Assembly: GCF_902362185.1 (NCBI RefSeq) | Contig: NC_044502.1 | Coordinates: forward strand, 8,889,522-8,953,521 | Direction of reading: 5' to 3' | Source of the DNA: Chanos chanos | Taxonomy: Eukaryota; Chordata; Actinopteri; Gonorynchiformes; Chanidae | DNA length: 64,000 bases | In this document: positions 1 to 19,249 of the stretch, in pieces | Layout: each line of letters begins with the position of its first letter | How positions within the stretch are numbered: position 1 is the stretch's first letter | Position numbers and translations under genes: made by a program | The notes under the pieces: model-generated | Told to the model about the DNA's origin: nothing | The model's input: only the letters and a program-made list of their open reading frames with translations | Database searches by the model: none

Positions 1-1754
1 TATCCACGTTACAGAGAAAAATACTGAACAGAATAATGAAAATGGGAAAATAGCTCATTTCACCTTGTGCTCCCCTACATACTGTAGTTGATTTGTTTCA
101 TGTCATTGTTTTCTTCTCTGCACTTAAAATGATACGATGAATGTACTTTTAAGTTACAGAGAGAAAGAGGTAATGTCAGTACCTCCTGCAAAATATACAA
201 GTTCACTATTTTATAGGCTATGATGCTTATTTGTATTTTAGCCCAGGTTGAAACAGAAAGTGCTGTTATATTTATTTTTGTAATTCCATTATAAGGTCAC
301 TGATTACAAGAAAATATGCTCTGGCCTTGTTTACATATACACATATAGGTTAGTTTTTTTGAGTTTGATTTACATTTCTTACCAAGTCTACCCAGTGAAG
401 ATTCTCAGATTTGAATTCAAGACCCAAGAGCTTAAGCCCAAGAACTTCATGTAGCTTCCTGCTATAGCTGTAAGATGGATTATAGCACAATGCTGGCACC
501 ATTCACATACATGGTCATTGCCCTCGCACTCTCACAAACTCCTTCCCACTGAAAAAAGTCTGAAGTTTAGAACAATTTAAGTTGAAATCTTTAGGTTTCA
601 CAGTGCATATGAACAGTCTTTAAGACTGCAATCCTCCCCTGTCTGGCAGTGATCTGCTGGTGCAACCTCTCACACAATGTTAGGGCACACCCACACTAAA
701 AGGGAGGGTCTAAGATCGGCCGACTAAGAGGTATGCTCTTATGAGGAAAGAAACTGCACAGCCATTTTAAGATCTCTTACAAATGAAATTTACAGATCGA
801 CATAAAAGCAATGTAAATTCTTTTCCTATGTGGATTGACTTTAAAAGAGAAGGAAAACAGTGGTCTAATACTGTAGAAGACAACTAGAGGTATTATTTCT
901 GTAAAATTTTAGTGCACTTTTTAATGAAAATTACTTCCTTGTTTTGCTGATTGCCAGCATTAATATGGTATAATTTTGTCAATAACATTTTTCATATATT
1001 CCACTTCTGTCATTAATATTTGTTAAACTGGAAATTGCCTATCAGCATTTTTATTGGTGTTTCATATGCCTTCTTTATTTTAAACAAAAATTACCTTTTT
1101 AAGAACAAAGGTGAAAGTGAAAGTAACATCCACTGACAAAATTCAAAAAACCTTTACGTTTTGGTGACCTTGTTAAGCTTACTTCTGTGTTGATTACTCT
1201 AAGACATGCCAAACATGCAACAGCATATTAAATTGTTGCATTAATTTTGTGATTACCCTATGAAATGTAATTTTGTTTCTTTCGTGGCCTGAATCTACAT
1301 GAATAGACATGCCTGTTGAGTTAAGACTTGTTGGTCCTTCTTGAATACAACAATTCAAGGTGAGTGCAATATTTTCTGGCCATGTAAGCTGGACAAAGAC
1401 CTTTTCAGCAACCAGAAGACTGTATATTGAATTTGGAAGCTATGAAAAATAAAAATCTATTAGTCTGGCTCAATTGCCATTGCGTGCAGCATGTAGAGTG
1501 AAAGCAACGCTTGCAAGATTGAAAGAGGAATGACTTTTGCATATACTTAGATTTGATGTTTGTAAATATTTTAATGTAGTCATAACGATGCAATTTATAC
1601 TGTTGATGCTCATTTTTACTCCACTCCATTTACTTTTGAAGTGGATTTTTTTTCACAGGACGGTGATCTTCAACCTCAAAACACCATAAATAAGGTGCCA
1701 CCAAGGATTGATAGTTCTGTTATTTGCTCAGTTAAGCTAAATCCCTTTATTAAG
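1..1754. other. Upstream region of the GIMAP-like gene, no coding exon seen
   Basis: AT-rich sequence with only short open frames and no recognisable protein. It holds an interferon-response-like motif at 1113-1122. A stretch at about 555-685 resembles 5150-5288 on the far side of the GIMAP pair. Noncoding first exons of the GIMAP-like gene may lie here, for example downstream of the acceptor-like CAG ending near 1659, but I cannot fix them. Confidence 0.5.
1113..1122 (+). promoter_or_regulatory. ISRE-like motif upstream of GIMAP-like gene
   Basis: The ten bases GAAAGTGAAA fit the core GAAANNGAAA bound by IRF and ISGF3 factors. They are preceded by GGT and followed by GTAAC. The site lies about 640 bases before the proposed start codon of the immune GTPase-like gene, where a promoter or first intron is expected. 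The motif is seen directly. Interferon control is inference, and a ten-base match can occur by chance. Confidence 0.4.
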
Positions 1755-3116
1755 ATGGCTTGGGCAGGTGGATTTTCCCCAGCTGATTGCGGTTAGTGTC
1801 CCCAGCATTATTCATCTTTGTTTGGTTCTTTTACATTCAGGTGAACATGCTACAAATGAAATACTGAAGGTCAGTGTAATTCAAGTAAAAGTCATTCTTA
1901 GTAATATCTTTCTGTGCTTTCCTTACTTTTCAAATAGGCTCCTCTGTAAAGACAGAGCTAAGGATTGTGCCAGTGGTAATCGGAGCAGGGAATATCAATA
2001 TGGCAGAGGTCCTACTGGGGAATGATTTCAGCTATGAAGGTAGTGTTTTTGTACAGAAAGAGTTGGAGGGAGCATGGGAGACGATTGCTGTGGCTGACAC
2101 ACTTGAGTGGGACAGAACATCCCTACAACATATCTCCAATAGAGTGAACCTTTGTCCTCCAGGACCACATGCTCTAGTTTTGGTGCTTCCTATGACAAAT
2201 CCCATAGATAAAAATATTGAAGAGGATATTAAAGCTGCACAGCAACAGGTGGAACTGCTATCAGAAAGAATCTGGAAACATACCATGGTACTGTTTGTAC
2301 ATGAGGGTGAACTGGACAGTTCTACGAAACACCAGCACCTTAAGAGTGCAGAGAAGCTCCTGGAGAAATGTGAGCAAAGACATTTTGTTCTGCAAAGCAC
2401 ATTGGGTTATTCACAGACCATGGGTTCTGAGCTCCTCAAAAAAATTCAAAACATGGTGAAAGAAAATAATGATAACTTCTTCATACCTCAAGTCTACTAT
2501 GAATTAATTCAGGATGCGAAGACAGAAATTCGGGCAATTTATGAGAAAAGAGAGGATGATATGAAGAGCATGATCCATCAGCAACTTTCTGAGGTGCTGG
2601 AGAAACTGAATGATGACAAAGGAGAGGATGTGAAGGAGTCTGGCCTGATAGAAGGGGTGAAAATCAGGCGTGGAAGCTATGGATTTAGCCCTCCTTCAAG
2701 TAAGTATGATATCACAGCATCAAATGCCATAAGTGTAATTGTAACAGAGTTTTATACTTTCTGGGGTTTTGTAGCTATTCAAAGTGAGGGTACACTCTTT
2801 TTGTCTCCCTTTTTTTGCAGTGAATGAGGGAGACGAAAACAAAGAGGAGGATCAAAACCCTGACCTATCTCTTTGGCATGACCTTTTAGAACGGTCCGCA
2901 AAACCAGGAGTAATGATACTGATACTGATGGCTTTAGTTGGAGCACTCATAGGAGCAAAAGCAGAAGCCCCATATGGCACATTAGGGGTTTGTTGTGGCA
3001 TTGTATGTGGATTCTTAATTGGATCCCTGGTTACTTTTTGGTCATTAAAACTGCCGGAGGAGAAACCAAAGAGACGCTGGCAGTGGTTCTCTAGATTCAA
3101 CAGAAGAGACAGATAA
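1755..3116 (+). CDS. GIMAP/AIG1-family GTPase-like protein with degenerate P-loop and C-terminal membrane anchor
   Basis: Proposed exons are 1755-1767, 1938-2699 and 2821-3116, giving 356 residues. The main exon follows the AIG1/GIMAP fold: LRIV strand, a G3-like DTLEWD in place of DTPG, the conserved GPHALVLVLP strand and the KHTMVLFVH strand, then a helical tail (about 190-250). GIMAPs bind GTP on membranes of immune cells and act in lymphocyte survival. Here the P-loop GxxxxGKS reads VVIGAGNINMAE, without the Lys-Ser, and the G4 region lacks the usual Asp, so nucleotide binding is doubtful. The last exon has an acidic stretch, two hydrophobic segments (about 276-291 and 300-321) and a basic tail, typical of a membrane-anchored GIMAP. 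The four-residue first exon (MAWA) is chosen because it joins in phase; it is the least sure part. The main and last exons are solid. Confidence 0.72.
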
Positions 3117-3564
3117 TGTTCCATGAGAGATAATGTTCCATAGTTCTAACAAATATGTCAAAATAATTGAGTAGTAACTCATGAGTGGACTTTCTGTAAG
3201 AGTTCATTTCAGCCTGTCCTTCTTCATAACTTGTGAAACTCGTTTTGGTTTTAACAGTAGTCTTGTTGCTGTGTATTTCAGTCAATTACTTACTTTCAAT
3301 GTCTATTAATATGAGTACATTACTCAAAATTTATATTAAAATGGGTATGAAAGCCAGAGGGGCAAACATTGTTTAGATAACTACATAACAGTCTGTAAAT
3401 TTTACTATAATGAACTTGATTTTACTTATTTTGCAGCTGTTTATGGTGTCTAATATAGTTTTTCAGATTTTGTACTCAGTTTCACAGGTTTCAGAGAAAC
3501 AATTTTCTGTTTGACAATTTTCTTTACAAAGGTACAATGAAGAACTATTATGTATAATCTATGC

Positions 3565-3570
3565 AATAAA
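3565..3570 (+). other. Polyadenylation signal of the GIMAP-like gene
   Basis: AATAAA lies about 450 bases after the stop codon, followed directly by a second overlapping AATAAA-type run. It is the first clear signal downstream of the gene and fits a short 3' UTR. Confidence 0.5.
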
Positions 3571-3889
3571 ATAAAAGTAAATAATGCCAAATGCCAAAAT
3601 GTAGAATTGTTTTTTGCTAAACATTAATATGCTATAAATTATTTATTCATGATCAGTGTGATTCTTCTCCCAAATTAAGAAGAATTTCACTAGTTATTCT
3701 GTCTCCACTTTCTAAGAGGGTTTCTCTCCCAAGGCAGAACTCAGGATAGTGTTGTTGGGGGACAGAGTCATTTTGGCTGAATACTTCAGTTGTGATAAAT
3801 GGGGTGAGTATGTGAAAGAGGGCGATGAACCTGTGAGGAAGATTGTTTTGGTCAGCAAACCTTGATGAAATCAAATGACATTGCAAAAT

Positions 3890-4780
3890 TTCACTTGTCC
3901 AAATAGCTCCTTTCTGATCCTACCTATGGCAGATTCTTTTGATACTCATACAGAGCAGGAGATGAACCCAGCACAGCAACATATAAAAGTCCTCTCACAC
4001 AGGGCCTGGAAATAGACTGCGATGCTGCTTGTGTGTGAAGTTGAAATGGAAGCTCCTACCGTTGAACAGAACATTGATGGTGCAAAGAATCTGCAGGAGA
4101 AGTCTAGGGGGCAAATAATTTATACTACAGAACACAATGGGATTGTCACACATCATGGATAATGGTGTTAGATGGATGACGTGTTAGAGGAAACCAGTGG
4201 TTTTGTCTACCAACTAAGGTAGAGAGCAACACACCACAGAGTATCAGAGACATTTCAACAAGGCACAAGCTCAGAGAGGAGAAGTTAAAGCACATAAATA
4301 ATGAGAAACTTTCTAAAGTGAAGACAGAGCTGAATGATAACAAAAACAAAAAAAAATGTGCTAAGATGGAGTCAAAAGGGAGAGAGGGTTTGAGAAAGAG
4401 ACATGGAGCCCATGAATTTATTTGTCCTACAAGTAAGCGTGCTCTGCTGCATGAAGCGTTGTAATTGTAGAAATGTGTCTTTCTGCTTTTTTACAGGGAG
4501 CCAATCAGTACTCCTCTCTTTACCTTCCTTTCTTACAGTGGAGACAATAAAAAGCACATCAGGGAACTGGATATCGGACATCGGATACTGGATTAAATCA
4601 GCAGCAGTGACACTGGTGGCTTTTGTTGGAGCGCTCATAGGATTCCAGCACAGTATATACGGAACTTGGTCAGTCCTGGTTACTGGATTGTTGATTTTAA
4701 GTGTGGCCAACTTATGGGTCATCCAAACTGCAAAGGGCAGTCCAGACAAACTCGAGCATCAGGAGGTGTACATGAGATGA
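3890..4780 (+). pseudogene. Decayed tandem duplicate of the GIMAP-like gene
   Basis: This segment repeats the upstream gene. It begins with a similar acceptor (AAATAG then CTCCT). It then jumps to the part matching residues after about 80 of the first copy (EQEMNPAQQHIKVLSHRAWK beside the intact copy's IEEDIKAAQQQVELLSERIWK), so the G1-G3 core is deleted. A TAG stop follows AWK at 4013-4015, and further frame breaks lie in the helical region. The last exon, from the acceptor at about 4540, stays open for some 79 residues to the TGA at 4778-4780. It keeps the VGALIG membrane segment shared with the intact copy. As a GTPase it is broken. A transcript making only the short membrane tail cannot be excluded. 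Confidence 0.75.
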
Positions 4781-4804
4781 AAAGTGGTGGATGAGAGTTA
4801 ACAT

Positions 4805-4810
4805 AATAAA
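4805..4810 (+). other. Polyadenylation signal after the GIMAP duplicate
   Basis: AATAAA lies 25 bases after the stop of the duplicate's last open exon, with another AATAAA about 50 bases on. Its presence fits recent descent from a working gene. Confidence 0.4.
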
Positions 4811-5758
4811 AATGTCCAAAAATGTATGTAATGGCACAGACATAAAGAGAACCTAGTAATAAACCATTAATTGTTGATGTATGTGACCTGTAGTACAAGA
4901 CACATGCAAGGCAGTGAAATCCTGTTTGGCTGATACTTGCCTATAACATCATATTTCATAATAGGCAACGCAATAGTACTTGTATATTAATGTCGTGCGC
5001 ATTTTAATAATCTGTAGGTAATGTATATAATGTATTTTCATTTCAATACATTTAACGCATTTAACGATATATTTATCTATCCATGTCCCTCATTCAAAAC
5101 ACTGTTAAGTAATTCACATAAATAATTTTGGATAATGTTATTAAACAAGTCCGAGACAGCGAAACATGAACATTTTGGACAACTTAAATAAAAAGTTCCA
5201 CACTGCATAGGCTACGGACAGTCTTAAAAAAGATCAGCATTGATCCGCTGGTGTGACACTGATTTGCTCGAGCAAGCTCTCATACAATGCGTTGCGTTAA
5301 AATGGAGCACAAGTTATTTTTGTGTTGAACATGTGAGACCCCTATCTTTCTGTGATGTAACAGCATTCTTACAGAAATTGTCGCTACTGCGATCAGTTGG
5401 TCTGCTACCAATGCTTCCGCGAGCTGTACGTCAGAGTGGGCGGACGTTTATAGTTCGGAGTGCACTGACATACTTGACGTTTACTATTTTATCAAACGTA
5501 CCCTGCCTTGGCTAGTTTCACACGGAATTCGAGAAGTACAGACTATATCTCCTTTCCTCGCTGCTACTTATCACAAGAATATCGAATAGCGAACAAGACA
5601 GTGAAAAAAAAAATCAGATTAACGAAGCAGAATCACAATTTGATCAAAAATGAATGTGGATTTTTCAACTAGGCGACCTTCAAGTCGATTGCAAATGCAA
5701 GACGCCCCTGACTCTGACAGCTAACTAAACGTAGAATAGACTGACTTTGTTGTGAATA
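4811..5758. other. Intergenic region and probable mpv17l promoter
   Basis: No coding exon seen. Bases 5150-5288 resemble 555-685 (best 31 bases about 25 identical), so a duplicated segment flanks the GIMAP pair. From about 5380 to 5480 the sequence is richer in CpG than its surroundings and is the likely start region of mpv17l, whose start codon is at 5759. Confidence 0.4.
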
Positions 5759-7120
5759 ATGAGAAAAGCATTTTTAAAACACATAAAACGGTTTCCATGG
5801 GTAACCAACGTTACACTGTATGGCTGCCTGTTCGCCGGTGGAGACTTCGTTCATCAGTGCTTTTCGATTAAGGAAGAAATGGATTGGAGGCACACAAGAA
5901 ATGTTGCTATAGTTGCTTTTAGTTTTCATGGTAACTTCAACTTTTTCTGGATGCGATTTTTGGAACGACGTTTTCCAGGGAGTACAGTGGGCATGGTGCT
6001 GCGAAAACTGCTTTTGGATCAGACCTTCGCCGCGCCTATAGCTACGAGCGCATTCTATACAGGTCAGTATAAGGACACACGGAATGGTTAAGGTGACTCG
6101 TAGCGGGAGTTGTGCCTTACTGTTCATGAAATATTTTTAAAACACATGTTACTGTGTAACTACGTGGACCTTATACTGTACTGAGTCTCATTATGCCTCC
6201 GTAATGTTGGGCTATTAAAGGCCGGGGGAAGAGGACAAACTGATCGTACGGTTGATGCGCCGATAACACAGTTAACTATAAATTATGCAAAGTATAAATT
6301 ATATAAAGTATAATGTCCTATTTTAGATACACCTAATATGAGCATCTTTACAGGGGTGAGTCTTTTAGAGGGGAAAGACGACATATTACAAGACTGGAGG
6401 GAGAAATTCCTCAACACCTATAAGGTAACTCTGAACATGCGCTGATCATCTATCAGCTCTTCTAGGAGTAGTCGTGCTGTTACAGGATGATACAGTAATA
6501 ACTCAAAGAACTTGATTATTCAGATAGCAGTGGGAAATCGGGCTCAGTATTTAAGTAACTGTCATTTGCACTACTGCAAAGATAAAATATTTTGAGTTAA
6601 AACAATGAATAATTGTTTAAATATCTGAAAATAATTCAAATTATGCCTGAGATAAGGTATGTTTCAAATGTGCAAGAATTCTTTGACATGTAGCTTGTTT
6701 ATGTTTATTAACTACATATATTTTTATGATGACTGTAGATAATACTACACATAATAATAAGCATGCATGTTTTATCTGTGTATACTTTTTCAGACTGGAC
6801 TCATGTACTGGCCATTTGTGCAGGTAAGCAACCATTAACTGCAGGATCTCTCTGTGTTGCACTCTCTGTATTATATCATTTAACAGTATTTGATTAAAAG
6901 CAACCCCAATGTGGAGCATGGCAAACAACAGGGAAACTGGCATCAAATGCTATGAAGTCTTTAGTAATAGGTTGTATTTTATAGTATTTTAGAATGAGAA
7001 GGTATCAGTATTTACGTTAGTAGTGTGTGCCAATGTACACAGTGCTATGTATGAAAGCGAGTTTACACACGGTAGATCAGTGTGTTACATAACCTGTCTA
7101 TCATAGACAACAGGTTCTCA

Positions 7121-7155
<35 letters not shown>

Positions 7156-7339
7156 CCTGAACTTTGCTTTGGTGCCTTTGTACGTGCGCACTACATTCAC
7201 AGGCTGCTGTGCGTTCGTCTGGGCTACTTTCCTGTGCTTCTCTCGCCAGACTGGAGATGGCACTGCCATTGCCGCCCTGAACTGGATCCGTGGTCCGAAA
7301 AGTGAGATGAAAGAAAAGAGTGTCAGTGAGAACAAGTAA
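5759..7339 (+). CDS. mpv17l: Mpv17-like protein (PXMP2/MPV17 family membrane protein)
   Basis: Exons 5759-6062, 6354-6424, 6794-6823 and 7154-7339 join in phase to 196 residues, the length of human MPV17L. The start MRKAFLKHIKRFPWVTN matches the family's basic N-terminus. Signature stretches follow in order: TNVTLYGCLFAGGD, FHGNFNFFWMRFLERRFPG, LLLDQTFAAPIATSAFYTG, LEGKDDI, GLMYWPFVQ, and finally FVWATFLCFSRQTGDGT. Members are small four-helix membrane proteins. Mammalian MPV17L is placed in peroxisomes or mitochondria according to isoform and is linked to handling of reactive oxygen species. The Trp-rich third exon of only 30 bases is conserved. The last acceptor uses a (CT)n run as its pyrimidine tract. 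Identity is firm from full-length similarity and from bmerb1 as neighbour, as in human. Confidence 0.95.
7134..7152 (+). repeat. (CT)n microsatellite forming a splice acceptor tract
   Basis: An uninterrupted CT run ends directly at the CAG acceptor of the last mpv17l exon (exon starts 7154), so this polymorphism-prone repeat is the polypyrimidine tract itself. Confidence 0.85.
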
Positions 7340-9488
7340 CCGTGACAACTGTTTGGATGGGGAAAACTCAAAAGAGTTAAAAGCTTTGTGTGACCAGGGG
7401 ATCTCCATTTTGTAATTTTGAAATAATTTTCAGTAACTTTTTAAAAATATATATGGATCTTTGCGGTCCCGAGATTTTGTCTGAAGATTGCTGGTGATAC
7501 ATTTTCAGACTTTACGGTACATGTTTGAATCTTCATCCTAATACTTGAATAATGTTATGAGTACTCTCACTCTGAAACCATTGTTTAACTCTGACTCTTT
7601 CTTTAAGTTTTCTCATATGTTCTTATCAATCTTATCAGTCATTACAAACATCTTTTATTCCCCAGTTTTTTTTAGTTTTTGTTTTGCTCTGCTAAGTCAG
7701 CCCTCTCGGCATTACCCAATACCATATGGTTTCACATGTGTACTGCATTATGAGAGAGCTGCTTCTCTCTCACAAGACCAGTTACTTCTTCTTCTTCATG
7801 CAAAAGGGAAATCAAAGAGCTATCTTATGCTGTTGAATTTGTTTTACGGAATAGTGATCGCAGTGAAAACATTACCTTAGAGAGTGCGCTGAGTAAGTCG
7901 GTAAGCCCTGAGGGGTTTTTGTATTCGGTGCTTGTTTGGTTCCCTCATGACTTGGTCATGTGTCGATATAAACAAACCTTCTTAACACATGCTTACCTCA
8001 CTCTTCTTTACCTAACTCAGTCCCTCAATGTTTACTATATGAATCGATTCCTGTCAAACGCGTCCAAATGCAGCCTAAGGAAAGTTCCGACTGTGAATGG
8101 CAAATGTATTTGTATTTTTGATGTTTAAATGGTAAATGCGTTAATATTTTTAAATTACACAGAGTAATATAATGAAGTTACGTCGAGTGCGATCCAGTTT
8201 GTCAAAGATGTAAATATCATCGCTTTATGTTATGGAGAAATGGCTCCTATAGTTAACTGAGACTCTTGTGATTCAGACTGTTCTTCGCTTTGGGTATTCC
8301 CAGAGCATATAACAATTTACTCACAATGTCTGAAGATCTGAATAATGTATTTTGCGTTGCTTTCGCAGGCACCTGCACAATTATCAACACTACTGTAGTA
8401 ATTCCTTTAGCTGTTTGTTTACAGGACAGTTGGTTGCATGTTCAAATTGTGTGCAAATTAGTTGCATGTTTGTCTTTTCTAAGAGAAAGTCAAGTTTCTG
8501 TAATCCATATCTGATTACAGACTTGTGTAATAAATGTAACTCAGTGCTTCTGTCGGGATTAAACAATGCACCTGTGATATGCCATTTACACTGTGGCAGT
8601 AAGCCAACCCAGTCCCTACGGTTCTGTGATTCATCACCTAGTAATTGTTTTTGCTTTTTTCTTTCTTTTTTTTTTTTTTTTTTAAATCTCTGCCATTTCC
8701 AGGAAATATGACTGTTTGAATCCTGATATTGGGTCTGGTTCTGGAAAACCTGCATCGTCACTTGTCCTTAAGCTGTAGTTTGAGTGAGCACTTTAGTATT
8801 TCAGTTTTAGATTTGACAAACCTTTATTTTGTGTTCTTTGTTTTTTGAAGCTCTGTGTGATTTTACATGCCTTTGAATCACCTGTGTATCCTCATTTGTC
8901 TGCTTTTGACTAACACATGTATTTTCTCATTAACTCACACAGTTACATACTCTTTTACAGTGCTGGAAATCTATAATACTGCTTTTTATAACTGCACTAT
9001 GAAGTAATATAAAGCATGTCAAAATGTCTCTTAGGTTCCCTTTGTTCATGTGGATTTTTGATTGAAGGATGAAGCATTAGCTCGATAAAACTGGTAACTG
9101 ATGAAATTACTGGGCCAACAGTTTATAGCATCTTTCATGTGGTGTTCTTGTCAACTGGCTTTCTTTTCATTTTGACATCTTCCAGAGAAATTTCTGTAGT
9201 TCTCATTGATATAAAGAAGGTCAAAATGTCTACCGAATAAATCAAAATATGTGTCATTTTTGTGACCTCAAAGGAACAAGATATGAAGTATTTAATCATT
9301 TTACTGTTAAACAAAACACTTTGGTAGTTGTAATTTTTATTGACTTGAAAATGTGTGTAAGTGGTGATGTTTTTAAATTATTCATCCTAAATAAGCACAG
9401 ATGGATTGTTTTGATTTTGATTTACTTTGAAATGCACTGTAAACACTGTTATAGAGAAGGAGCCAATAAATAACAGGTCTAATATTAT

Positions 9489-9624
9489 ATTGCTTGGCAG
9501 TTATTTTGAGATTATAGAACTGCAACCACTTTTATTGCTTGGCAGTTATTTTGAGATTATAGAACTGCAACCACTTTTATTGCTTTGCAGTTATTTCAAG
9601 ATTATAGAACTGCAACCACTTTAG
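9489..9624 (+). repeat. 45-bp tandem repeat, three copies
   Basis: Three successive 45-base units starting TTGCTTGGCAGTTATTTTGA. Copies 1 and 2 are identical through their shared length, and copy 3 differs by a few bases. Each unit contains an inverted pair, (T)TGCAGTT against AACTGCAA, around a 15-16-base loop. In copy 3 the pair is perfect over eight bases, while copies 1 and 2 carry one extra G. The period is a multiple of three, so one frame stays open through it, but this is not evidence of coding. Confidence 0.9.
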
Positions 9625-9782
9625 TTTGTTCCAATACTGATACAGCCATGATAGAAAATGAGTATTTTAGAAATGTTTTCTGATTAGTCCTGGACCATTG
9701 GTGAAATCTTGCTTTGTTTTATGTAAATGATTTTGTCCCAGTGTTGTGTGACGCTCCTAACCTAAATTGTGTAATTTATGGT

Positions 9783-9788
9783 AATAAA
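9783..9788 (+). other. Distal polyadenylation signal of mpv17l
   Basis: AATAAA in the context GGTAATAAAAACT, at the end of the AT-rich region following mpv17l and about 530 bases before the bmerb1 start codon. Confidence 0.5.
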
Positions 9789-9939
9789 AACTATATACTT
9801 AATAAGGACACATTGGTATGCTTTTTCTGTGAAGAAAGACTCAAGATTTTCCAAAGCCTGGCTATGTAGCATAGATGCAAGGCACCAATGAAAATGCTGT
9901 TTGTATGTCTGAGATTGCGTGGCAGACGCCTAACAAATG

Positions 9940-10317
9940 TCACCATAAAACGCCCTCGAGTGTTATTTTCTTAATATAGCACTCACATTTTTTCAAAACA
10001 AAACAGCATAGAGTAATTAATCAAAGACAATGCACACTCCGAGTGATGAAAAAATATAGCCTTTTACCTTGTGAAGATTAGATACAATACCGTGAGTTCT
10101 TATCGTTGTGCGCATGCTCCCTGCATCCCTCACCATAGCATAGCATCCCAGGCGTCAGGAGAAATTCATTTCTCTATTTCGCGAAGGAGGATGCTCAGCA
10201 CCCCGGCTCAGTGGAGCCCAGGCGGAGCCGATTTAGCTTGAAGAAAACAAAGACTAAACCTCACTCGTGAATCAAAACATCTTGTTAAAAAAAACTGTAT
10301 TTAAAGAAAGATAAGTC
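9940..10317 (+). promoter_or_regulatory. Probable promoter and 5' UTR of bmerb1
   Basis: Local CpG content rises around 9950-10240 (for example CGCCCTCGAG, GTGCGCATGC, TTCGCGAAGG), in contrast to the AT-rich flanks, and ends at the bmerb1 start codon at 10318. No clear TATA box is seen. The transcription start is not determinable here. Confidence 0.4.
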
Positions 10318-18225
<7,908 letters not shown>

Positions 18226-19249
18226 CTGCTCCTGTCTCACAAACCGGGTGATCTCGCATCACCCAGCCCAAACCTCCCTCCTTCCTCAGACCCTTGCCCT
18301 GGAGCAAAGAGATCCCTGGTCCCTTAAATCACATATGCCGTAACTCACACAGGTTTTTGCTCATTACATGAAAAGTAGAACGATGATTAATATGGTTTAA
18401 TGATGAAGGTGAGCCATTAATTGGAAGACAATCCAAAACTCTTTGGGATGTTACATTAACTTTATGAGCGTTTAACGAATAAATAAAATGCCACTCGGAT
18501 ATTTAATAAAGACCTAGATTTCCTCGTGGAATCAATACAAGGACATTTAATTTCATAGAGTTTAAAATGTTGCATTCCTACTTTCCACTGCTTAATTTAC
18601 CACCTCTGAGTTTTACACATTTACATAACAACCTAATTAACATAAAAGCATTCAAGCAGGCATCAGTGCCATTACCAAGCCAGTAAAAGCACAGTGCTTT
18701 GCTATGGGGAACAAGACCTTATTATTCCAATAGATCTCAGTCAAAACTCACTAGAGGTGTTCATTTCAGTAGTGCTAAATTTGTACTAGTTTGAAGTAGT
18801 GATTTGCTAACTTTCCACTTTGTGATAATGCAGTGACCTTTATTTAAAGTAGCAGGTATCCATTGACTTCTAGTCATCAGTTTAAACAAGGAGGGGGGGG
18901 GGGGGGACTTCTTGTATGAACGTGCTGGGATTTCATCAAAACAAGCACAATACTTCATACTCCACACTGTACGACATGGGATCTTTCATGACCTGGAAAT
19001 GGGTTTTAATGTGAGGCTCTACAACGGGTATATAAATATATGTATACAATTATTATGCATCCATTTCAACCCTTTAATCAAAAATTGTAATTTTGACATA
19101 ACATCACCAGAGGGAAATAATGACCATCTTCAAGATTTAGGAGATGTTAACTTAATCGTGGTGACATTTATTAATTTAATTCTCATTGCAATGTTTTACG
19201 ATGCAACAGCTTGGACATACTATGCATCACACAATTAATGATTACATCA

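Larger units (their letters stand above)
7340..9788 (+). other. Probable long 3' UTR of mpv17l
   Basis: No coding exon is recognisable between the mpv17l stop and the AATAAA at 9783-9788, which is the last strong signal before the bmerb1 promoter. Earlier AATAAA motifs near 8530 and 9235 could give shorter ends. The stretch holds a poly-T run near 8660-8685 and a 45-bp tandem repeat at 9489-9624. The extent of the UTR is inferred. Confidence 0.45.

Noticed and set aside
1841-1869. Short exon candidate between CAG and GTCAGT upstream of the GIMAP-like gene
   Set aside because: All three frames give a stop within it or right after joining to the exon at 1938; at best a noncoding exon.
9489-9624. 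Direct repeats considered as a CRISPR-like or coding repeat
   Set aside because: Units are contiguous without spacers, the genome is vertebrate, and the open frame follows simply from a 45-base period.
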